Assembly: GCA_023426365.1 (NCBI GenBank)
Contig: JAFAAW010000104.1
Span: forward strand, 1 to 6,102
Length of the DNA stretch: 6,102 nucleotides
Source: Pseudomonadota bacterium
Lineage (GTDB): Bacteria; Pseudomonadota; Alphaproteobacteria; Rhodospirillales; Magnetospirillaceae
Direction of reading: 5' to 3'
The stretch's first letter is position 1, and each line of letters starts with the position of its first letter. The notes under the pieces were generated by a model. The model did no database searches. It was not told the origin of the DNA and saw only the letters and a list, made by a program, of their open reading frames with translations. The translations under genes were made by a program, and so were the position numbers. Below are positions 1 to 4,844 of this stretch, piece by piece.

Positions 1-851
1 TGCGCCGCCGAGCGGAACAGCACATCCACCGAGGGGCGATGGCGCGACACCAGGGGGCCGTCCTTGACCGCCACGTGATAGCGGGCGCCGCTGCGCTGGA
101 CCAGGGTGTGCAGGTTGCCCGGCGCGATCAGCACGCGGCCGCGCAGGATGGCGTCGCCGTCCTCGGCCTCCTTCACGGCCATGGCGCACAACCCGTCCAG
201 GCGGCGGGCGAAGGCAGCGGTGAACTTTTCCGGCATGTGCTGGACAATGACGATGCCCGGGGCGTCCGGCGGCAACGCCTCCAGCACCTCGCGCAACGAA
301 TCGGTGCCCCCGGTGGAGGCGCCCATGCACACCACCATCTCGGTGGTGCGCGCCATCGCCCCGGTCTGGCGGGGCGGCGGCATCATGGCATCGGCGGACA
401 GCTTCTTTTCCGGCAGGGCGCGCCGATGCTCGCCCCGGCTCCGCAGCCGGGCCGAGGCGGCGGCCTTGACCACGTCGCAGATGCGCATGCCCGCTTCCAG
501 CAATTGCTGGCGCGTGTCCAGGCGCGGCTTGAGGATGACGTCCACCGCGCCCGCCTCCAGCGCCTGCATCAGGGTTTCCGACCCTTCCTCGGTCAGGGAC
601 GAACACATGACCACCGGCAACGGGTGCTGGCTCATGATCTTGCGCAGGAAGGTGATGCCGTCCATACGCGGCATCTCGACATCCAGCGTGATCACGTCGG
701 GCACCTCTTCCTGAATGCGCCGCGCCGCCACGAACGGATCGGAAGCCGCGGCCAGCACCTCGATGCCGGGGTCGCTGCCCAGGATATCGGTCAGGGTCTG
801 GCGGACCGAGGCGGAGTCGTCAACGATAAGGACCTTGATCTTGCGTGCCAT
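1..851 (-). CDS. cheB: CheB, chemotaxis response regulator protein-glutamate methylesterase/deamidase (3' end cut off by window edge)
   Basis: CheB removes methyl groups from receptor glutamates and deamidates receptor glutamines; phosphorylation by CheA activates it. The 283 visible residues begin MARKIKVLIVDDSASVRQTL. A receiver domain (about 3-125) shows the acidic pair D11-D12, phosphoacceptor D57 in TLDVEMP, S84 as the conserved Ser/Thr, and K108 in LKP. An Arg/Pro-rich linker (about 133-168) leads to the esterase domain with nucleophile S179 in MGASTGGT and H205 in VQHMPEKF. APGNLH and HRPSVDVLFRS are further family motifs. The third catalytic residue, an Asp expected near a GHDG-type motif, and roughly 70-80 C-terminal residues lie beyond position 1, judging by the usual 350-370 residue length. 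The ATG lies 8 bases past the cheR stop, with a GAGG ribosome-binding site overlapping that stop, so translation is probably coupled. Nothing visible suggests inactivation. Confidence 0.97.
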   Translation of the reverse strand, partial: MARKIKVLIVDDSASVRQTLTDILGSDPGIEVLAAASDPFVAARRIQEEVPDVITLDVEMPRMDGITFLRKIMSQHPLPVVMCSSLTEEGSETLMQALEAGAVDVILKPRLDTRQQLLEAGMRICDVVKAAASARLRSRGEHRRALPEKKLSADAMMPPPRQTGAMARTTEMVVCMGASTGGTDSLREVLEALPPDAPGIVIVQHMPEKFTAAFARRLDGLCAMAVKEAEDGDAILRGRVLIAPGNLHTLVQRSGARYHVAVKDGPLVSRHRPSVDVLFRSAA

Positions 852-857
852 GGCCTG

Positions 858-861
858 CCTC
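858..861 (-). promoter_or_regulatory. cheB ribosome-binding site overlapping the cheR stop codon
   Basis: On the minus strand the junction reads TATGAGGCAGGCC followed by the cheB ATG. The GAGG core begins inside the TGA stop of cheR and sits 6 bases before the start. The overlap means ribosomes ending on cheR are placed at the cheB start, which points to translational coupling of the two adaptation enzymes. The coupling is inferred from the spacing. Confidence 0.7.
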
Positions 862-1714
862 ATAGACGAATAAAAATAGTTGGCGCAACCTGACGCAGCG
901 GCAGCGACAAGCCGGCAATGGTTTCAGAATGACCGATAAACAGATAGCCGCCCGGCAGCAAGCATTCACAGATGCGCGACAGCACCGCTTCCTGCATTGA
1001 TTTGTCAAAATAGATCAATACATTGCGGCAGAACACGACATGCATGGTCCTGGGCACCGCATAGACGGGGTCGTTGAGGTTCTGGCGGGCGAACTGTACG
1101 CGCTGGCGCAATTCCGGCACGATCCGCACCTCGGCGCGGGAACGATCGCGCGAGCGCAGCAGGTAGCGCTGGCGCATCGCCGCCGGGATGGGCGCGATCA
1201 TGTCTTGGGGATAGACGGCGGTCACCGCCTTTTCCAGAACCTCGGTGCAGATGTCGGTCGCCAGGACGGAAAAGCGGAAGCCGCGGCGCTGCGCCCCGAA
1301 ATCCGCCGCCACCATGGCAAGGGAATAGGCTTCGGCGCCGATCGAGGCGGCCGCGCTCCACATCTGCAGCGGTTCGGTGAAACCGACGCGCTCGCCCTGT
1401 GCCAGCTCGGGCAGCGCCACGTCGGCAAGGAAGCGGAAATGGTCCGGTTCGCGGAAGAAATCGGTCTTGTTGGTGGTGATGGCGTCGATGATGAAATCGC
1501 CTTCGCTGGACAGGCCGTTTTCCTCGAACACGAAGGCACAATAGGTATGGAAATCGGCAAACCCCAGGGCACGCACGCGGCGGCGCAACCTTCCCTCGAC
1601 CATGGCCTTCTTGACCGGCGGCAGGCGGATGCCGGCATGGCCGTTGACGAAATTGGCCACTTTCTCGAAATCCCGCTGCGAAAGCTGGAATGATTCAGTC
1701 CCGCCGCCCTTCAT
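860..1714 (-). CDS. cheR: CheR, SAM-dependent chemotaxis receptor glutamate methyltransferase
   Basis: CheR uses S-adenosylmethionine to methylate specific glutamates in the cytoplasmic helices of receptors, giving sensory adaptation with CheB. The 284-residue protein is of normal family length. The helical N-terminal domain (about 8-75) contains LPPVKKAMVEGRLRRRVRALG. The methyltransferase domain follows: TTNKTDFFRE (R88, the conserved SAM-contact Arg), WSAAASIGAEAYSLAM (119-134, SAM-binding loop), LATDICTEVLEKA (D154, ribose-binding Asp), FCRNVLIYFD (228-237) and LLPGGYLFIGHSE (252-264). The beta-subdomain lies around 184-203. The usual GEEPYS motif is here GAEAYS, which is unusual, but the second acidic residue (E128) remains. 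The ATG overlaps the upstream cheW stop as ATGA, with an AAGGA Shine-Dalgarno core 8 bases before it. The stop lies 8 bases before cheB. The assignment is secure; only activity level is open. Confidence 0.97.
   Translation of the reverse strand: MKGGGTESFQLSQRDFEKVANFVNGHAGIRLPPVKKAMVEGRLRRRVRALGFADFHTYCAFVFEENGLSSEGDFIIDAITTNKTDFFREPDHFRFLADVALPELAQGERVGFTEPLQMWSAAASIGAEAYSLAMVAADFGAQRRGFRFSVLATDICTEVLEKAVTAVYPQDMIAPIPAAMRQRYLLRSRDRSRAEVRIVPELRQRVQFARQNLNDPVYAVPRTMHVVFCRNVLIYFDKSMQEAVLSRICECLLPGGYLFIGHSETIAGLSLPLRQVAPTIFIRL
1711..1714 (-). promoter_or_regulatory. ATGA overlap: cheW copy 2 stop / cheR start
   Basis: The four minus-strand bases ATGA contain both the cheR start codon (ATG, 1714-1712) and the stop of the upstream cheW (TGA, 1713-1711). 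This arrangement is a standard sign of translational coupling by re-initiation. A GGAAGGAA ribosome-binding site at about 1722-1729 inside the end of cheW supports the cheR start. Confidence 0.85.
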
Positions 1715-2229
1715 GGGATGCTTCCTTCCGCCGGCACCGGGTTCCCCTCCCCTTCGGACAGCAACGCCGCCTCCTCGCTGCTGAACAGCTTGCCCAGATC
1801 GAAGATGATGACGAAGCGGCCCAAGCGCCGGCCGATGGCGCGGATATAGTCCGACCGCCAGCGCGTGCCGATTTCCGGCGGCGCGCCGATGCCGCTTTCG
1901 TCAAGCTCGGTCACCTCGAACACGCGATCGGCCACCAGCCCCAGCAGCAACGGACGATCGGCGATGGACACCTCGGTGACGAGAACCCGGCTGTGCGCGG
2001 TGGACACGTCGGCCGCCAGACCCAGCTTGCGACGCAGGCTGATGACCGGCACCGCCTCGCCGCGCACGTCGATGATACCCATCAGGAACGGCGGCGCGTT
2101 GGGCAGGGCCGCCACCGGCTGAAGGTCCAGGATTTCGCGGACCGCATCCACGCCGATGGCGAACACCTCCTGGCCGACGCCAAGGGTCACGAACTTGTCC
2201 ACGGTGGCGATCGCGGCTTTGGCCGGCAT
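1711..2229 (-). CDS. cheW: CheW, receptor-kinase coupling protein (copy 2)
   Basis: CheW is a cytoplasmic scaffold that joins receptor signalling tips to the CheA P5 domain. This 172-residue protein is one CheW domain (about 12-152). It shows KFVTLGVGQEVFAIGVDAV, VREIL, PPFLMGIIDVRGEAVPV with the conserved R56 of the VRG loop, LVADRVFEVTEL and the late segment RWRSDYIRAIG. It resembles the other CheW in the window at roughly 40% identity by eye. It differs by an 11-residue N-terminal lead and an acidic tail of about 20 residues (from EEAALLSEGEG) that copy 1 lacks. The ATG has a GGAGA Shine-Dalgarno site 5 bases upstream (2235-2239). It starts 30 bases after the receptor stop and its stop overlaps the cheR start. 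It is too short to be CheV, which carries an added receiver domain. Confidence 0.96.
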   Translation of the reverse strand: MPAKAAIATVDKFVTLGVGQEVFAIGVDAVREILDLQPVAALPNAPPFLMGIIDVRGEAVPVISLRRKLGLAADVSTAHSRVLVTEVSIADRPLLLGLVADRVFEVTELDESGIGAPPEIGTRWRSDYIRAIGRRLGRFVIIFDLGKLFSSEEAALLSEGEGNPVPAEGSIP

Positions 2230-2234
2230 GGCTG

Positions 2235-2239
2235 TCTCC
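2235..2239 (-). promoter_or_regulatory. cheW copy 2 ribosome-binding site
   Basis: The minus-strand sequence CACGGAGACAGCC precedes the ATG at 2229. The GGAGA core sits 5 bases before the start. The 30-base gap after the receptor gene shows no inverted repeat with a T-run, so no terminator separates the two genes. Confidence 0.65.
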
Positions 2240-2259
2240 GTGTTCAGGCGGCGTCGGGG

Positions 2260-4326
2260 CTAGAAGCGCTCGAACTCGGCATCGCTGCGGTCGGACGAGC
2301 CGCTCATCAGGTCAAGGCGCACCCCCTCCTTGCGGCCATGGTCGCCCTGGCGAGGTTTCGACGGTTTCGCCGCCATGCCCAGGCCCGGCTTCGCCGCCCT
2401 GGACTTGGCCGAGGGGGCATGGGCCGTGGCGATCCGCGAACGGGGAGCCGGCGCCGATGTCACCTCCCCGCCGATGCGGAAGAAGGCGACGCTTTGCAGC
2501 AATTGCTCGGATTGGGCCGCCAGTTCCTCGGACGTGGCCGCCATCTGTTCGGACGCGCCGGCATTTTGCTGGGTCACCGTGTCCAATTGCTGGATGGCCT
2601 GGTTGATCTGGTCGGCGCCGATGTCCTGCTCGCGGCAGGCCGCCGAGATTTCCTCGATCAGATCGGCGGTCTTCTTGATGTCGGGCACCAGCTTGGCCAG
2701 CATCTGGCCGGCGTCCTGGGCGCTTTTCACCGTGTCGGTGGACAGCGAGCTGATCTCGGTGGCGGCCGCCTGGCTGCGCTCCGCCAGTTTGCGCACCTCG
2801 GACGCCACCACGGCGAATCCCTTGCCATGCTCGCCGGCCCGGGCGGCCTCGACCGCCGCGTTCAGGGCCAGCAGATCGGTCTGGCGGGCGATCTCCTGCA
2901 CGATGACGATCTTCTCGGCGATGGTCTGCATGGCCAGGACGGCCTTTTCCACCGCCTGGCCGCTGCGCTGGGCATCGGCGGCGGACTGGCGGGCGATCTT
3001 TTCGGTCTGGCTCGCATTGTCGGCGTTCTGCTTGATGTTCGCCGCCATCTCTTCCATGGCCGAGGAGGCTTCCTCGGTCGCCGACGCCTGCTCGGTGGAG
3101 CCTTGCGACAGTTCCTCGGCGCTGGAGGACAGCTCCTCGCTGCCGGCCGACACGTTGCCGGCGGCATTGGACACCTCGCCCACCACCGTCCGCAGGCGCG
3201 CCACCATCTCGTTGAGGTTGCCCAGCAGATCGGCGATCTCGTCGCGGCCGGTGATTTGCGCGGTTTCCGTCAGGTCGCCGTTGGACACCGCCCGGGCCAA
3301 CACCCCGGCGCGGGCGACGCCGCGATTGATGCTCAGGCTGATCCATGTTCCCGCGCCCACGGCGATCAGCAGCGAGAACACCATCACCGCGATCAGCGTC
3401 ATCCGGGTATTCTGATAGGCGGCCGTGCTCATCTCGCGGTCGCTGTCCATGCTCCGCCGGCTGGCCTCGACAATGTCGTCGAGCATTTTCTCGGTCTGCA
3501 CCCGCAGGGGACGGACCTCCTTTTGCAGCAAGGCCCAGGCCCGGGCATTGCTGTTGTCGCGGCCGAACGCGCGCACCTGCTCGTCCAGCTTGATCAGCCG
3601 GGGCAGCCGTTCATCGAAGGCCTCCAGGTGGCGGCGCTCTTCGTCCGCCAGCGCCTTGTCGAAACGGCCGCGGATCGCCGCCAGTTCCTGGAAGGCGGCC
3701 TGGGCTTCCTTGTCCAGGCGGGCGACGGCGGCTTCCTCGCTCTCCAGCAGCATGTCGCGCTGGACCCGCTGGGCCTGCGTCAGCAGCAGCAGCATGCGGG
3801 CGGCAGGCATTGCCAGATGGGGGGCATCCACCTGCGCGGCCAGGGCGCGAAGCGGTTCGGCCACCGCCGCGAATGCGCTGTTGGCGTCGCCGCTCGCCAA
3901 TTGGCGGCCAAGGACGCTGGAATTGCGCAACGCCAGATCCCGGACCCGTCCCGACGCCTCGCTGTAGACGTCGAGCTGGCGCATGAAGCCGTCGAGCTGG
4001 GCCTTCTCGTCGGTGGAGAGGAGCTGGCGCAGCACGCCCTCCAACCGCCGGATTTCCTGCGCCTGCGTGGTCATGGCCGCCACTTCGCGCTGCATCCCCT
4101 CGGCAGTGTCGTCCAGCATGACATAGGCAAGGCTACGGCCGACCGCGCCCAGGGTGTTGCGCATCTCGATGGCCAGCCGCCGCTTTTCGGCGGAGACCTC
4201 GACGATCGAATCAAGCTTGTCGTTGATGGACGACGCGGCCTGGATGGCAACGACGGCCGAGCCGACCATCAGCGCGATGATCGCGCCGAAGGTGATCGCC
4301 AGCTTCAATTTGATGGTCATCCGCAT
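2260..4326 (-). CDS. Methyl-accepting chemotaxis protein, transmembrane, with pentapeptide-like C-terminus
   Basis: This inner-membrane chemoreceptor controls CheA through CheW. The start is chosen as ATG at 4326 (688 residues) because AAGGGAGG lies exactly 7 bases upstream; an in-frame GTG at 4332 is only 1 base from that site. In order: TM1 (about 7-30), a periplasmic all-helical sensor of about 280 residues (31-309), TM2 (310-332, LIAVMVFSLLIAVGAG), HAMP (333-386, with GRDEIADLLGNLNEM) and the signalling domain (387-618). The hairpin tip reads EIARQTDLLALNAAVEAARA (478-497), followed by GEHGKGFAVVASEVRKLAERS. Candidate methylation segments contain EQ/EE pairs near 412-427 and 593-606; the glutamines imply CheB deamidation. 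The tail (about 622-688) is Ala/Pro/Lys/Arg-rich, probably disordered, and ends EFERF. The ligand cannot be told from sequence; a 4HB-like or HBM-like sensor is likely. It lies between two cheW genes. Confidence 0.96.
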   Translation of the reverse strand: MRMTIKLKLAITFGAIIALMVGSAVVAIQAASSINDKLDSIVEVSAEKRRLAIEMRNTLGAVGRSLAYVMLDDTAEGMQREVAAMTTQAQEIRRLEGVLRQLLSTDEKAQLDGFMRQLDVYSEASGRVRDLALRNSSVLGRQLASGDANSAFAAVAEPLRALAAQVDAPHLAMPAARMLLLLTQAQRVQRDMLLESEEAAVARLDKEAQAAFQELAAIRGRFDKALADEERRHLEAFDERLPRLIKLDEQVRAFGRDNSNARAWALLQKEVRPLRVQTEKMLDDIVEASRRSMDSDREMSTAAYQNTRMTLIAVMVFSLLIAVGAGTWISLSINRGVARAGVLARAVSNGDLTETAQITGRDEIADLLGNLNEMVARLRTVVGEVSNAAGNVSAGSEELSSSAEELSQGSTEQASATEEASSAMEEMAANIKQNADNASQTEKIARQSAADAQRSGQAVEKAVLAMQTIAEKIVIVQEIARQTDLLALNAAVEAARAGEHGKGFAVVASEVRKLAERSQAAATEISSLSTDTVKSAQDAGQMLAKLVPDIKKTADLIEEISAACREQDIGADQINQAIQQLDTVTQQNAGASEQMAATSEELAAQSEQLLQSVAFFRIGGEVTSAPAPRSRIATAHAPSAKSRAAKPGLGMAAKPSKPRQGDHGRKEGVRLDLMSGSSDRSDAEFERF

Positions 4327-4333
4327 TTCCACG

Positions 4334-4341
4334 CCTCCCTT
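4334..4341 (-). promoter_or_regulatory. Receptor gene ribosome-binding site that decides the start codon
   Basis: The minus-strand sequence AAGGGAGG is a near-perfect Shine-Dalgarno site. It lies 7 bases before the ATG at 4326, 1 base before a GTG at 4332 and 13 bases before a second ATG at 4320. Normal spacing favours the ATG at 4326, giving an N-terminus of MRMTIKLKLAITFG. Confidence 0.85.
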
Positions 4342-4365
4342 GCGGGCATCTTGGTTCGTCCGGCG

Positions 4366-4830
4366 TCAGCGCGTCGTGTCGTCGCGGTCGGCCAGCACCT
4401 GTTCCATGTTCAGCACGATGATGAAATCGCTGCCGCGCTTGCCGATGCCGCTGATGTATTCGGGACGCCAGCGCAGGCCGATGCGCGGGGTTTCCTCGAT
4501 GGCGGCTGGCGCGATCTCGGTGACCTCGTAGACGCGGTCGGCCAGGATGCCCACGGCGGTGACCTCGCCCTGAACATCGGCGTCGATCACCACGATGCGG
4601 GTATCGACGGTCGGCGGCGGCCGCGCCATGCCGAATTTCAGGCGCAGATCGGCCAGCGGCACCACCTTGCCGCGCACGTTGATCAGGCCGTTGACGAAGG
4701 GCTGGCTTTGCGGAACCTCGGTCACCGGAACCATGTCCAGGATCTCGCGCACGCAATTGGCGTCGATGGCGAAAATCTCGCCCTGCATTTCCAGCGTCAG
4801 CACCTCGCGCATCGCTTCGGCCTGGCTCAT
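4366..4830 (-). CDS. cheW: CheW, receptor-kinase coupling protein (copy 1)
   Basis: This 154-residue cytoplasmic adaptor links receptors to CheA. One CheW domain fills almost the whole protein: REVLTLEMQGEIFAIDANCV (8-27), VREILDMVPVTEVPQSQPFV, GLINVRGKVVPLADLRLKFG with conserved R53, ILADRVYEVTEIAP, and RWRPEYISGIGKRGSDFIIV (120-139). The last segment matches RWRSDYIRAIG in the second CheW, indicating that the two are paralogues. The ATG at 4830 has a GGGAG site 6 bases upstream, and starting here removes an upstream in-frame stretch that only overlaps cheA in the wrong frame. Met7 is a possible alternative start but would lose the N-terminal residues and lacks an equally good ribosome site. 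The gene begins 14 bases after the cheA stop and ends 39 bases before the receptor start. Confidence 0.96.
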   Translation of the reverse strand: MSQAEAMREVLTLEMQGEIFAIDANCVREILDMVPVTEVPQSQPFVNGLINVRGKVVPLADLRLKFGMARPPPTVDTRIVVIDADVQGEVTAVGILADRVYEVTEIAPAAIEETPRIGLRWRPEYISGIGKRGSDFIIVLNMEQVLADRDDTTR

Positions 4831-4836
4831 GGGCGG

Positions 4837-4841
4837 CTCCC
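4837..4841 (-). promoter_or_regulatory. cheW copy 1 ribosome-binding site
   Basis: The minus-strand sequence CACGGGAGCCGCCC fills the 14-base gap between the cheA stop and the cheW ATG. The GGGAG core lies 6 bases before the start, which supports the ATG at 4830 and tight co-transcription with cheA. Confidence 0.65.
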
Positions 4842-4844
4842 GTG

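Noticed and set aside
39..893. A plus-strand open frame of 284 codons antisense to cheB
   Set aside because: It mirrors the cheB reading frame, has the same His/Arg/Gly-rich shadow composition and shows no family motif, while the minus strand carries complete CheB motifs.
960..1010. A TTGACA hexamer on the minus strand at 1008-1003, considered as a -35 box
   Set aside because: No -10-like hexamer occurs at the expected spacing (GTGCTG at 17 bases), and the bases encode the conserved CheR segment YFDKSMQ.
2312..3346. A minus-strand open frame of 344 codons in a different frame within the receptor gene
   Set aside because: It lies wholly inside the signalling domain, is extremely Arg/Gly-rich and has no motif; it is an out-of-frame shadow.
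4327..4332. GTG at 4332 as the receptor start codon
   Set aside because: It lies only 1 base from the Shine-Dalgarno sequence, too close for normal initiation; the ATG at 4326 has ideal 7-base spacing.
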